Shown piece by piece: positions 46,855-56,087 of a stretch of DNA of 64,000 nt; positions within the stretch are counted from its first letter, which is position 1, and every line of letters begins with the position of its first letter. The DNA comes from Streptomyces sp. WAC05374 (GTDB lineage Bacteria; Actinomycetota; Actinomycetes; Streptomycetales; Streptomycetaceae), in the NCBI RefSeq assembly GCF_004353505.1, contig NZ_SMNQ01000002.1, positions 372,001 through 436,000 of the forward strand. Reading direction: 5' to 3'. Below the pieces are notes generated by a model that was not told where the DNA came from, searched no databases, and saw only the letters and a list, made by a program, of their open reading frames with translations. The position numbers and the translations under genes were made by a program.

Positions 46855-46867
46855 CGGGTACGACGAA

Positions 46868-46902
46868 GGCGGCGGCCCCGGGGATCGTCCGGGGCCGCCG
46901 CC
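46868..46902. terminator. Bidirectional terminator between convergent genes
   Basis: Perfect 14-bp stem (GGCGGCGGCCCCGG with CCGGGGCCGCCGCC) and 7-nt loop, 14 bp after the stop of the membrane protein gene and 22 bp after that of erpA. Confidence 0.8.
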
Positions 46903-46923
46903 TCGCGTGGCCGGCCGTCGGCG

Positions 46924-47280
46924 TCAGCTGAACGAGTCGCCGCAGGCGCAGGAGCCGGTGGCGTTGGGGTTGTCGATCGTGAAGCCCTGCTTCTCGATGG
47001 TGTCGACGAAGTCGATGGAGGCGCCGCCCAGGTAGGGGGCGCTCATGCGGTCGGTGACGACCTTGACGCCGTTGAAGTCCTTGACGACGTCGCCGTCGAG
47101 CGAGCGCTCGTCGAAGAAGAGCTGGTAACGCAGGCCGGAGCAGCCACCGGGCTGAACGGCGACGCGCAGTGCCAGGTCGTCGCGGCCTTCCTGGTCGAGC
47201 AGGGCCTTGACCTTGGCCGCGGCGGCGTCCGACAGGAGGATGCCGTCGCTGACAGTGGTCTTCTCGTCCGATACGGACAT
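46924..47280 (-). CDS. erpA: Iron-sulfur cluster insertion protein ErpA (HesB/A-type carrier)
   Basis: 118 residues from the ATG at 47280, GGGAGAAG 4 nt upstream. The three cluster cysteines are in QPGGCSGLRYQL and GSCACGDSFS at the C-terminus. Carries Fe-S clusters to target enzymes. Divergent from nadA, itself a [4Fe-4S] enzyme; the pairing is suggestive. The upstream region (47281-47546) contains perfect palindromes at 47319-47332 and 47428-47442. Confidence 0.95.
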   Translation of the reverse strand: MSVSDEKTTVSDGILLSDAAAAKVKALLDQEGRDDLALRVAVQPGGCSGLRYQLFFDERSLDGDVVKDFNGVKVVTDRMSAPYLGGASIDFVDTIEKQGFTIDNPNATGSCACGDSFS

Positions 47281-47318
47281 CTGCTTCTCTCCCGGGTTGT
47301 ACGGAGACTGCTTGCCGA

Positions 47319-47332
47319 CCGGTTGCAACCGG
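47319..47332. promoter_or_regulatory. 14-bp palindrome in the erpA-nadA intergenic region
   Basis: CCGGTTGCAACCGG, perfect, 39 bp upstream of the erpA start. A second inverted repeat, GTGTC-ACATC-GACAC, is at 47428-47442 toward nadA, and TATGAT at 47473-47478 could be the nadA -10. Regulator not identified. Confidence 0.35.
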
Positions 47333-47546
47333 CGGGGCCGCGGATTCATTCCGGGCACAGCGCTTGTCTTTCCCCTTCATGCTCGCACACCGGGCTCCGG
47401 ACAAGCACCGACCTGTGGAGGGGGGATGTGTCACATCGACACTATGGCCATCGTCAAAGTGACGTGAAGCGGTTATGATAGATAGCGTCATTTCGACGAA
47501 AAGGCTCTCCGCAGAAGTTCTCCGCAGAAAAGAAAGGGTGCGTGAC

Positions 47547-48725
47547 GTGACCACCGCCCAGCCCCTGGACGTCCAGCCGTCGCCCCTCGCCCTGCTGCTC
47601 CTCGGCCGTGAGGCCGACCCCAGGAGCGAGCGGGGAGTGGAGTGCCCGGGCGACCTGCCCTCGCCCTCCGACCCGGACCTGGTCGAGCGCGCCCGCGCGG
47701 CCAAGGAGAAGCTCGGGAACAAGGTCTTCGTCCTGGGGCACCACTACCAGCGCGACGAGGTCATCCAGTTCGCGGACGTCACCGGCGACTCCTTCAAGCT
47801 CGCCCGGGACGCGGCGGCGCGGCCGGAGGCCGAGTACATCGTCTTCTGCGGCGTGCACTTCATGGCCGAGTCGGCCGACATCCTCACCACCGACGACCAG
47901 AAGGTCGTGCTGCCCGACCTCGCGGCCGGCTGCTCCATGGCCGACATGGCGACGGCCGAGCAGGTCGCTGAGTGCTGGGACGTGCTGACGGAGGCGGGCG
48001 TCGCCGACGTGACCGTCCCGGTCTCGTACATGAACTCCTCCGCCGACATCAAGGCCTTCACCGGCAAGCACGGCGGCACCATCTGCACCTCGTCGAACGC
48101 CAAGCGGGCCCTGGACTGGGCCTTCGAGCAGGGCGAGAAGGTGCTCTTCCTGCCGGACCAGCACCTGGGCCGCAACACCGCCGTCCGCGACATGGGCATG
48201 TCCCTGGACGACTGCGTGCTCTACAACCCGCACAAGCCGAACGGCGGCCTGACGGCCGAGGAGCTGCGCGGCGCGAAGATGATCCTGTGGCGGGGCCACT
48301 GCTCCGTGCACGGGCGCTTCTCGCTGGACTCGGTGAACGACGTGCGCGAGCGCGTCCCGGGCGTGAACGTGCTGGTGCACCCCGAGTGCAAGCACGAGGT
48401 CGTGGCGGCGGCGGACTACGTCGGCTCCACGGAGTACATCATCAAGACCCTGGAGGCGGCCCCGGCCGGCTCGAAGTGGGCGATCGGTACGGAGCTGAAC
48501 CTGGTCCGCCGTCTGGCGAACCGATTCGCCAGCGAGGACAAGGAGATCGTCTTCCTCGACAAGACGGTCTGCTTCTGCTCCACCATGAACCGCATCGACC
48601 TGCCGCACCTGGTGTGGGCGCTGGAGTCGCTCGCCGAGGGCAACCTGGTCAACCAGATCCAGGTCGACCGCGAGACCGAGAGCTTCGCCAAGCTGGCGCT
48701 GGAGCGCATGCTGGCGCTGCCGTAG
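47547..48725 (+). CDS. nadA: Quinolinate synthase A
   Basis: 392 residues from the GTG at 47547, AAAGGG 7-8 nt upstream. Condenses iminoaspartate with dihydroxyacetone phosphate to quinolinate in NAD synthesis. GHHYQRDEVIQFAD at the start, three cluster cysteines in FCGVHFMAES, CSTMN-containing VCFCSTMNRI and the HPECKHEVV loop. nadB and nadC are not in the window. Ends in a convergent terminator with the RND gene. Confidence 0.95.
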   Translation: MTTAQPLDVQPSPLALLLLGREADPRSERGVECPGDLPSPSDPDLVERARAAKEKLGNKVFVLGHHYQRDEVIQFADVTGDSFKLARDAAARPEAEYIVFCGVHFMAESADILTTDDQKVVLPDLAAGCSMADMATAEQVAECWDVLTEAGVADVTVPVSYMNSSADIKAFTGKHGGTICTSSNAKRALDWAFEQGEKVLFLPDQHLGRNTAVRDMGMSLDDCVLYNPHKPNGGLTAEELRGAKMILWRGHCSVHGRFSLDSVNDVRERVPGVNVLVHPECKHEVVAAADYVGSTEYIIKTLEAAPAGSKWAIGTELNLVRRLANRFASEDKEIVFLDKTVCFCSTMNRIDLPHLVWALESLAEGNLVNQIQVDRETESFAKLALERMLALP

Positions 48726-48743
48726 CCGTCCCCGTACGCCACT

Positions 48744-48776
48744 GAGGGGCGCCCCGCCGGTTGCGGGGCGCCCCTC
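48744..48776. terminator. Bidirectional terminator between nadA and the RND permease gene
   Basis: Perfect 13-bp stem (GAGGGGCGCCCCG with CGGGGCGCCCCTC), 7-nt loop, 18 bp after the nadA stop. Confidence 0.8.
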
Positions 48777-48829
48777 GGGCGTTCGGTGCGGTGCCGGTGC
48801 CCCGGCCGGGGCGGGCGCCTGGACGGTCG

Positions 48830-51800
48830 CTACGCGTTGGCGGGGGCCGGGGTCTTCTCCTCGGCCGGCGCCGACTTCGCGGCGCGCTTGGCGGCGCGCT
48901 TGGCGCGGCGGCGTTCCTTGCGGAGCTCCACCATCGCGTACAGCGTCGGGACCAGCAGCAGGGTGAGGAGCGTCGACGTCACCAGACCGCCGATGACGAC
49001 CACCGCGAGCGGCTGGGCGATGAAGCCGCCCTCGCCCGTGATCCCCAGGGCCATCGGCAGCAGGGCGAAGATCGTCGCCAGGGCCGTCATCAGGATCGGG
49101 CGGAGGCGGTGACGACCGCCCTCGATGACCGATTCGATGACCCCGAGCCCCTGGGCGCGGTACTGGTTGATCAGGTCGATCAGCACGATCGCGTTGGTGA
49201 CCACGATGCCGATCAGCATCAGCATGCCGATCATGGCAGGGACGCCCATCGCCGTGTCCGTGGCGATCAGCAGGCCGATGGCGCCGGTGGCCGCGAACGG
49301 GATGGAGACCAGCAGGATCAGCGGCTGGACCAGCGACTTGAAGGTCGCCACCAGCAGCATGAAGACGATCGCGATGGCCGCCAGCATGGCCAGGCCCAGG
49401 TTGGCGAACGCCTCCTCCTGGTCCTCCGAGACCCCGCCGATGGAGGCCGTGGCACCCTCCGGAAGGTCCAGTGCGTTGATCTTCGACTGGAGGTCGGCGC
49501 TGACCGCGCCGGTGTTGTCACCGGTCGGCTTGGCCGTGATGGTGGCGGCGCGGGCGCCGTCGATGCGGGTCATCGCGACCGGACCGGGGACCAGCTTCAC
49601 CTCGGCGATGTCGCCGAGCTTCACCGGACCGAGCGGCAGTTGCCGGAGCTGCGCCAGGGTCCTGGCGGGCGCGGCGGAGGTGATGACCACGTCCCGCTCG
49701 GTGTCGTCCAGGATCGCCGTGCCGGCCGGGGTGCCGTGCACCGCCTGGGCGACGGCCATGCCGAGCGTCGCGTCGTTGAAGCCCGCGGCGGCCGCCTTGG
49801 CGGTGGCCTTGACCGAGACGCGCGGGACGGACTGCGACAGGTCGCTCTGGACGTCGGTGACGTCGTCCAGCTCGGCGACCTCGGCCCGTACCTGCTCGGA
49901 GGCCTTCTTCAGGGTGGCGGCGTCGGCCGCCTTGACGATGACGCTCAGGTCCTGGTTGCCGAAGCCGTCGCCGGCCGCGATGGTCGTGTCGCCGATGCCG
50001 TCGAGCTTGGCCAGCTCCTCGTCGATGCTGTCGCGGGCCTGCTCGTAGGAGGCCGAGTCGGTGAGCGTGACCTGGTACGACGCCTGGTTGGCGCCCGTAC
50101 CGCCGCCGAAGGCCGCCATGAAACCGGACGAGCCGACGGTGACCTGGTGGTCCTTCACCTCGTCCACGGAGGCCAGCGCCTTCTCCACCTTCCTGGCCGC
50201 GGCGTCGGCCGCCTCCAGGCTGGTACCGGCGGGCAGCTCCTGCTTGATGGACAGGACCTCCTGGTCGCCCGGGTCGAAGAAGTTGGTCTTCAGCAGCGGG
50301 GCCATGCCGAAGGTGCCCACCAGGACGACGATCGCGAGGGCGACGCTGGTGAGACGGCGGCGGGTGGCGAAGCGGAGGACCGGGACGTACATGCGCTGGA
50401 GGCGGCTGCGGTTCTCCTTCTCCTCCGCCGCGCGGCGCGCCTCCTCCGGGTCCGCGGAGGTGCCCTTGGGGGCGCGCAGGAACCAGTACGAGAGGACGGG
50501 GACGACGGTCAGGGAGACCAGGAGGGATGCGAGGAGGGCTGCCGTGACGGTGAGGCTGAAGGAGCCGAACAGCTCGCCCACCATGCCGCCGACCAGGCCG
50601 ATCGGGAGGAAGACCGCCACGGTGGTGAGGGTGGAGGAGGTCACCGCGCCGGCCACCTCGCGGACCGCGGTGAGGATGGCCTCCCGGCGCTCCTCGCCGT
50701 AGCCGAGGTGCCGCTTGATGTTCTCCAGGACCACGATCGAGTCGTCGACGACCCGGCCGATCGCGATGGTCAGCGCGCCCAGCGTGAGCATGTTGAGGGA
50801 CAGGTCCCGCGTCCACAGCACGATCAGGGCGAGAACCACCGAGAGCGGGATGGAGACCGCGGTGACGAGGGTGGAGCGGAGGGAGGCCAGGAAGACCAGG
50901 ATGACGAGGACGGCGAAGACGAGGCCGAGCGCGCCCTCGGTGGTCAGGCCGGAGATCGACTTGGAGACCGCCGGGCCCTGGTCGGAGACGACCGTCAGCT
51001 CGGCGCCGTCGCCCAGGTCCTCACGCAGCCCGGGCAGCTTGTCCTTGACCGCCTCGGAGATGGCGACGGCGCTGCCGTCGTTGTCCATGGTGGCCATGAC
51101 GGCGAGGCTCGGCCTGCCGTTCGTCCGGGTGAGCGAGACGCGCCGCGACTCCTCCTGCTTGACGGTGGCGACGTCGCCGAGCCGTACCGGCTCGCCCTTC
51201 TCGGGCTTGATCGTCAGGTCCTGGATCTGCTTCAGCGAGGTGAAGCCGCCGCCGACCTGGACCGTGCGGCTCTTGCCGTCCTCGGAGAAGGAGCCGGCCG
51301 GGACGGTGGCGCCGCCCGCCTTGAGCGCCTCGGACAGGGCCATGGTGGTCAGCCCGGCCGCGGCGAGCCCGCGGTCGTCGGGGGTGACGGAGACCTGGAG
51401 GTCCTGAACGCCGTCGATGGAGACCTGGCCGACACCGTCGATGTCCTCCAGGGCCGGGACGACGGTCCGCTCGAGCTGGTCGGCCAGCGCCTGCGGGTCC
51501 TTGCCGGAGGTGACGGCGAGGACGACGGTCGGGATGTCGTCGGTGGAACCGGCCACGACCTGCGGGTCCACGGTGTCGGGGAGCTGGAGGCGGGCGCGGT
51601 TGACGGCCTGCTGGACGTCGGCGACGAGCTGCTTGGTCGACTCGTCCCCGTAGTCGAAGGTGGCCATGATCAGGGCGTTGCCCTCGCTGGCCGTGGAGGT
51701 GACGCCCTTGATTCCGTCGACCGCTTCGAGGGAGTCCTCCAGCGGTTCGACGACCTGCTTCTCGACCACGTCGGGGGACGCGCCCTGGTACGGGGCGAGG

Positions 51801-51943
51801 ACCGACACCATCGGCAGCTCGATGGAGGGCAGAAGCTGTTGCTTGAGCTGCGGGATGGCGATCGCCCCGAAGACGATCGCCACGATCGACATCAGCCCTA
51901 TCAGGGCCCGTTGCGCGAGGCTGAATCTGGACAGCCAGGACAT
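48830..51943 (-). CDS. RND-family efflux permease (AcrB/HAE1-like)
   Basis: 1037 residues. Twelve-helix topology with two large extracytoplasmic loops and an internal duplication. Helix 4 has the proton-relay pattern GRVVDDSIVVLENIKRHL; other marks are MSWLSRFSLAQRALIGLM and SIPFAATGAIGLLIATD in the second half. No membrane fusion or outer-membrane channel gene is nearby, as expected in a Gram-positive. Lies 129 bp downstream of a two-component system on the same strand, its likely regulator. Lys/Ala-rich tail (KRAAKRAAKSAPAEE). Confidence 0.92.
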   Translation of the reverse strand: MSWLSRFSLAQRALIGLMSIVAIVFGAIAIPQLKQQLLPSIELPMVSVLAPYQGASPDVVEKQVVEPLEDSLEAVDGIKGVTSTASEGNALIMATFDYGDESTKQLVADVQQAVNRARLQLPDTVDPQVVAGSTDDIPTVVLAVTSGKDPQALADQLERTVVPALEDIDGVGQVSIDGVQDLQVSVTPDDRGLAAAGLTTMALSEALKAGGATVPAGSFSEDGKSRTVQVGGGFTSLKQIQDLTIKPEKGEPVRLGDVATVKQEESRRVSLTRTNGRPSLAVMATMDNDGSAVAISEAVKDKLPGLREDLGDGAELTVVSDQGPAVSKSISGLTTEGALGLVFAVLVILVFLASLRSTLVTAVSIPLSVVLALIVLWTRDLSLNMLTLGALTIAIGRVVDDSIVVLENIKRHLGYGEERREAILTAVREVAGAVTSSTLTTVAVFLPIGLVGGMVGELFGSFSLTVTAALLASLLVSLTVVPVLSYWFLRAPKGTSADPEEARRAAEEKENRSRLQRMYVPVLRFATRRRLTSVALAIVVLVGTFGMAPLLKTNFFDPGDQEVLSIKQELPAGTSLEAADAAARKVEKALASVDEVKDHQVTVGSSGFMAAFGGGTGANQASYQVTLTDSASYEQARDSIDEELAKLDGIGDTTIAAGDGFGNQDLSVIVKAADAATLKKASEQVRAEVAELDDVTDVQSDLSQSVPRVSVKATAKAAAAGFNDATLGMAVAQAVHGTPAGTAILDDTERDVVITSAAPARTLAQLRQLPLGPVKLGDIAEVKLVPGPVAMTRIDGARAATITAKPTGDNTGAVSADLQSKINALDLPEGATASIGGVSEDQEEAFANLGLAMLAAIAIVFMLLVATFKSLVQPLILLVSIPFAATGAIGLLIATDTAMGVPAMIGMLMLIGIVVTNAIVLIDLINQYRAQGLGVIESVIEGGRHRLRPILMTALATIFALLPMALGITGEGGFIAQPLAVVVIGGLVTSTLLTLLLVPTLYAMVELRKERRRAKRAAKRAAKSAPAEEKTPAPANA

Positions 51944-52072
51944 GGGGTCTCTCTTCTGTGGCGGATCGGCAGGTCTTCATACGATCAGCCACGGAGGCGA
52001 GGGTTCCGTCGCCCCCAGGTCCCGTTTGCTTACGCCGGGCATACACCGAACGGAGTACAGCGGCGTAGGCGC

Positions 52073-52762
52073 TCACTCCACCCTGGGACGTACCAGGCCC
52101 GACTCGTAGGCCGTGACGACGAGCTGGGCCCGGTCGCGGGCGCCGAGCTTCGCCATGGCCCGGTTGACGTGCGTCTTGATGGTCAGCGGACTGACCTCCA
52201 GCCGCTCGGCGATCTCGTCGTTGGAGTGGCCCCCGGCGACCAGGACCAGGACCTCCCGCTCGCGCACGGTCAGCGCCGCCAGCCGCTCCGAATACCCCTG
52301 CCCGTCACCGGCGGGCCCGTCCGCACCGCCGCTCTGCGCCAGGAATGTGGCGATCAGACCCTTGGTGGCGGCGGGCGACAGCAGCGCCTCCCCGGCCGCG
52401 GCGATCCGGATGGCGTTCAGCAGCTCCTCCGGTTCCGCGCCCTTGCCGAGGAACCCGGACGCCCCGGCCCGCAGGGCCTGCACCACGTACTCGTCCACCT
52501 CGAAGGTGGTCAGCATGACCACCCGTACGCCGGCCAGGTCGGGGTCCGCGCTGATCATGCGGGTGGCGGCGAGCCCGTCCGTACCGGGCATGCGGATGTC
52601 CATCAGCACCACGTCGGCCCGCCGCGAGCGGGCGAGCGCGACGGCCTCGGCGCCGTCCGCCGCCTCCCCCACGACCTCCATGTCCGGCTCGGAGTCCACC
52701 AGCACCTTGAACGCGCTGCGCAGCAGCGCCTGGTCGTCGGCGAGCAGCACCCTGATGGTCAT
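52073..52762 (-). CDS. NarL/LuxR-family response regulator
   Basis: 229 residues from the ATG at 52762, overlapping the kinase by ATGA. Receiver with LLADDQALLRSAF and phospho-acceptor Asp in VVLMDIRMPGTDG; LuxR-type HTH with LTVREREVLVLVAGGHSNDE and VSPLTIKTHVNRAMAKL. Paired with the kinase at 52759-53985; likely to control the RND permease that follows. The two-component pair appears to precede the permease in one direction of transcription. Confidence 0.92.
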   Translation of the reverse strand: MTIRVLLADDQALLRSAFKVLVDSEPDMEVVGEAADGAEAVALARSRRADVVLMDIRMPGTDGLAATRMISADPDLAGVRVVMLTTFEVDEYVVQALRAGASGFLGKGAEPEELLNAIRIAAAGEALLSPAATKGLIATFLAQSGGADGPAGDGQGYSERLAALTVREREVLVLVAGGHSNDEIAERLEVSPLTIKTHVNRAMAKLGARDRAQLVVTAYESGLVRPRVE

Positions 52763-53985
52763 GTGGCCTCCCCTGTCCGTGCCGTGACGGGAAGTATCGC
52801 CTGCACCCGGAAGCCGCCGCCGTACCGGGGGCCCGCGGTGAGGGCGCCGCCCAGGGCGGTGACGCGCTCGCGCATGCCGAGCAGGCCGTGACCTCCGCCG
52901 CCGTCCTGCGCGGGTGTCGGGACGCCGTCGTCGAGGACGGTCACCTCCAGCGTCCGGCCCACCCGCAGGACGCTCACCTCGGCCCTGGCGTCCGGGCCCG
53001 CGTGCTTGCGGACGTTGGTCAGCGCCTCCTGGACGATCCGGTACGCGGCGAGGTCGACGGCCGCGGGCAGTGCGGTGCCCTGGTCGGTGCGGGCCAGTTC
53101 CACCGGCAGGCCGGCGTTGCGGAAGGTGGCCAGCAGCTCGTCGAGGACGGCGAGCCCCGGGGCCGGCTCGGTGGGCGCCTCCGGGTCGCCGGACTGGCGG
53201 AGCAGGCCGACGGTGGCGCGCAGCTCGTTGAGGGCGGAGCGGCTGGCCTCGCGGACGTGGGCGAGGGCCTCCTTGGCCTGGTCGGGGCGCTTGTCCATGA
53301 CGTGGGCGGCGACCCCGGCCTGGACGTTGACCAGCGCGATGTGGTGGGCGACCACGTCGTGGAGGTCCCGGGCGATGCGCAGCCGCTCCTCGGCGACCCG
53401 GCGGCGGGCCTCCTCCTCGCGGGTGCGCTCGGCCCGTTCGGCGCGCTCCCGTATGGCGTCGACGAAGGCGCGGCGGCTGCGTACGGCGTCCCCGGCGGCC
53501 GCGGCCATGCCGGTCCACGCGAAGACGCCCAGGTTCTCCTGGCTGTACCAGGGCGCCGAGCCGCACAGCATCGCGGCGCCGGTCAGGACCGTCATGGTCA
53601 GCAGGCCGACCCGCCAGGTGGTGGGGCGGTCGGTGCGCGAGGCGACGGTGTAGAGGGCCACCACGGCGCTCATCGCCACGGGGGCGGGCGGGTCCTCGGC
53701 GACGTGTTCGACGAGTGTGACCGCGCCGGTGACCAGCAGGACGCCCAGCGGGTTGCGGCGGCGCCAGACGAGGGCGGCGGCACCGCTCAGCATGAGCAGC
53801 ACGCTGGTGGCGCCGGGGGTGCGGCCGCCGAAGTCGGGCGTGCCGTGCGGCCCGCCGTGCCGGTCGACGAACGAACCGGCGACCATGCACAGCAGCACGG
53901 CCAGGGCCAGGGCGCCGTCGAGCGCCAGGGGGTGCTCGCGCAGCCAGCCCCGCCCGCGCACGAGGCGTTCTCCAAGGGTGGTCAC
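52759..53985 (-). CDS. Sensor histidine kinase (NarL-type partner)
   Basis: 408 residues, GTG start. Four to six hydrophobic helices in the first 160 residues, coiled segment, HisKA_3 box with His in RIARDLHDVVAHHIALV, HATPase with EALTNVRKHAG, VTVLDDGVPTP, GGHGLLGMRERV. TACCGT ends 8 nt before the start and no ribosome site is visible, which hints at a leaderless transcript. Signal unknown. Confidence 0.92.
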   Translation of the reverse strand: MTTLGERLVRGRGWLREHPLALDGALALAVLLCMVAGSFVDRHGGPHGTPDFGGRTPGATSVLLMLSGAAALVWRRRNPLGVLLVTGAVTLVEHVAEDPPAPVAMSAVVALYTVASRTDRPTTWRVGLLTMTVLTGAAMLCGSAPWYSQENLGVFAWTGMAAAAGDAVRSRRAFVDAIRERAERAERTREEEARRRVAEERLRIARDLHDVVAHHIALVNVQAGVAAHVMDKRPDQAKEALAHVREASRSALNELRATVGLLRQSGDPEAPTEPAPGLAVLDELLATFRNAGLPVELARTDQGTALPAAVDLAAYRIVQEALTNVRKHAGPDARAEVSVLRVGRTLEVTVLDDGVPTPAQDGGGGHGLLGMRERVTALGGALTAGPRYGGGFRVQAILPVTARTGEAT

Positions 53986-54022
53986 GGGAGGAAACGGTAC
54001 GGCCTGGAAGGGCGCCGGTCAG

Positions 54023-54065
54023 CGCCCGTGCCCCGCCCCCGGGGCGCGGGGGCGGGGCACGGGCG
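54023..54065 (-). terminator. Terminator of the pspA-pspAA operon
   Basis: Perfect 19-bp stem (left arm begins CGCCCGTGCCCCG) with a 5-nt loop. It follows the pspAA stop by 19 bp. The longest perfect arms in the window except for the ctaCDF hairpin. Confidence 0.85.
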
Positions 54066-54083
54066 GTGTGTTGGAGGTGCCGG

Positions 54084-54362
54084 TCAGCCGGGGATCAGGC
54101 CGTCGTCGGAGAGCATGGAACGCACTTCGTCGAGGGTCGCGTCCGGCGCCGGGAGGATCAGTTCGGAAGGTTCCAGCGCGTCGTCGGGCAGCGGCTCGCC
54201 GAGCTGGCGCACCGTCTCCAGCAGGGCGTGGAGGGTGCGGCGGAAGCCTTCCTCGTCGCCGCCCTCCATCTCGTCGAGCAGTTCGTCGTCCAGCTTGTTG
54301 AGCTCGGCGAAGTGGCTGTCGGCCACGTTCACCTGGCCCTCCCCCATGATCCTGACGATCAT
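54084..54362 (-). CDS. pspAA: PspA-associated protein PspAA
   Basis: 92 residues, the short family found downstream of actinobacterial pspA: MIVRIMGEGQVNV start, ELNKLDDELLDEMEGGDEE middle and a C-terminal SMLSDDGLIPG. Acidic and soluble. Role unknown but always linked to PspA. AAGGACGG lies upstream of the ATG; 75 bp from pspA with no terminator between, so co-transcribed. Confidence 0.9.
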   Translation of the reverse strand: MIVRIMGEGQVNVADSHFAELNKLDDELLDEMEGGDEEGFRRTLHALLETVRQLGEPLPDDALEPSELILPAPDATLDEVRSMLSDDGLIPG

Positions 54363-54437
54363 GACGTGCCGTCCTTGTCCTGGATGCTCGTGTCTTCGCC
54401 GTTGGCTTCCGCCGGGGCCGGTGGTGGTCCCGGGGCT

Positions 54438-55238
54438 TCAGCTCTTGTCGAACCGGGGCTGGGACTGCGACTGCTGCTGGGACTGGTCCTGCCCGGTACC
54501 CGTGCCGCCCTCGAGGGCCTGCTGCGAGGTGGTGCCTCCGGCCAGTTCCGCCTTCATCCGCTGGAGCTCCAGCTCGACGTCCGTACCGCCCGAGAGGCGG
54601 TCCAGCTCGGCCTGGATGTCGTCCTTCTGAAGGCCGGACTGGTCGTCCAGCGCCCCGGAGGCGAGCAGCTCGTCGATCGCGCCGGCCCGTGCCTGGAGCT
54701 GCGCGGTCTTGTCCTCGGCCCGCTGGATGGCGACGCCGACGTCGCTCATCTCCTCGGAGATGCCCGAGAACGACTCGGCGATCCGGGTCTGCGCCTGGGC
54801 CGCGGTGTACGTGGCCTTGATCGTCTCCTTCTTCGTGCGGAAGGCGTCGACCTTGGCCTGGAGGCGCTGCGCGGCCAGGGTGAGCTTCTCCTCCTCGCCC
54901 TGGAGGGTCTGGTGCTGCGTCTCCAGGTCCGTGACCTGCTGCTGGAGCGCGGCCCGGCGGGAGAGCGCCTCGCGCGCCAGGTCCTCGCGGCCCAGCGCGA
55001 GCGCCTTGCGGCCCTGGTCCTCCAGCTTGGCGGACTGGCCCTGGAGCTGGTTGAGCTGGAGCTCCAGGCGCTTGCGCGAGGTCGCCACGTCGGCGACGCC
55101 GCGGCGCACCTTCTGGAGCAGCTCGAGCTGCTTCTGGTACGAGTAATCGAGGGTCTCGCGCGGATCCTCGGCCCGGTCAAGGGCCTTGTTTGCCTTCGCG
55201 CGGAAGATCATCCCCATACGCTTCATGACACCGCTCAT
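54438..55238 (-). CDS. pspA: PspA/IM30-family membrane-stress protein
   Basis: 266 residues from the ATG at 55238; the upstream part of the frame is not coding. Almost all-helical coiled coil; KRMGMIFRAKANKALDRAED is the amphipathic helix that binds membranes, then PRETLDYSYQKQLELL. Forms helical rods on damaged membranes. The C-terminal 35 residues are Gln/Gly/Ser-rich (GQDQSQQQSQSQ), a disordered tail common in Streptomyces. Start of pspA-pspAA. Confidence 0.95.
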   Translation of the reverse strand: MSGVMKRMGMIFRAKANKALDRAEDPRETLDYSYQKQLELLQKVRRGVADVATSRKRLELQLNQLQGQSAKLEDQGRKALALGREDLAREALSRRAALQQQVTDLETQHQTLQGEEEKLTLAAQRLQAKVDAFRTKKETIKATYTAAQAQTRIAESFSGISEEMSDVGVAIQRAEDKTAQLQARAGAIDELLASGALDDQSGLQKDDIQAELDRLSGGTDVELELQRMKAELAGGTTSQQALEGGTGTGQDQSQQQSQSQPRFDKS

Positions 55239-55490
55239 GGGCTTCGCGCGCCCCCTTCTGACGGACTTCGGCTCCAGCACTCCAACAGAACCCACAGTAC
55301 GGGCCCTGCCTCCATTACCGCACTGTTCGGGCGCGGATGCGCTCCTCCCCAAGGACGACTGCGGACGGCGTCGATCCGGCGCAAGGAGTAGGGACCCGTC
55401 GGGGCCTCCTACGGGGTGGACGCACGCCGTTGCCGGATCGTTCCCCGCCGGGGTGGGGTCCGTGCGGTGCACCCCGTACCCTTGGGCTTT

Positions 55491-56087
55491 GTGTTCCGTA
55501 GCCGTTCGAAGGATGAGAAGGCCCCCACCGACAAGGTGACGGCGGACCTCTCCAAGCAGCCCCGCGACCCCGAGGCCCCCAAGGGCCGCCCGACCCCGAA
55601 GCGGAGTGAGGCCCAGACCCAGCGCCGACGTGCGCAGACCGTGCCGACCGACCGCAAGGAGGCCATGCGCCGCCAGCGCGAGGCCCGCCGCGCGGACCTG
55701 GCCAAGCAGCGCCAGGCGCTCGCCGGCGGAGACGAGCGTTACCTGCCGGCCCGCGACAAGGGCCCCGTCCGCCGCTACGTGCGCGACTTCATCGACTCCC
55801 GCTTCTGCGTCGCCGAGTTCTTCCTGCCGCTGGCGGTCGTGATCCTGATCCTGTCCAGCCTTCCGAACACGCAGGTCAAGAACATCGCCCTGCTGCTGTG
55901 GATGGCCGTGATCGCCCTGATCATCCTGGACTCGATCGGCATCTGGCTCCGGCTGAAGAAGCGGCTGGGCGAACGCTTCCCGGACGAGCCCAAGCGCGGT
56001 GCCGTGGCCTACGGCCTGATGCGCAGCCTCCAGCTTCGCCGACTGCGCCTGCCCAAGCCGCAGGTCAAGCGCGGAGAGCGGCCCTGA
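55491..56087 (+). CDS. DUF3043 membrane protein
   Basis: 198 residues from the GTG at 55491; TACCCT ends 8 nt upstream with no ribosome site, so possibly leaderless. N-terminal half is highly charged and basic (KRSEAQTQRRRAQ, RKEAMRRQREARR); two helices follow (FFLPLAVVILILSSLP and IALLLWMAVIALIILDSI). Mycobacterial Rv2206 is the same family in the same relative place by cobT. Function unknown. Its stop overlaps the next gene's apparent CTG start. Confidence 0.85.
   Translation: MFRSRSKDEKAPTDKVTADLSKQPRDPEAPKGRPTPKRSEAQTQRRRAQTVPTDRKEAMRRQREARRADLAKQRQALAGGDERYLPARDKGPVRRYVRDFIDSRFCVAEFFLPLAVVILILSSLPNTQVKNIALLLWMAVIALIILDSIGIWLRLKKRLGERFPDEPKRGAVAYGLMRSLQLRRLRLPKPQVKRGERP

Noticed and set aside
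48761..52891. 1376-codon plus-strand frame over the RND permease
   Set aside because: Antisense shadow of a gene with clear RND motifs.
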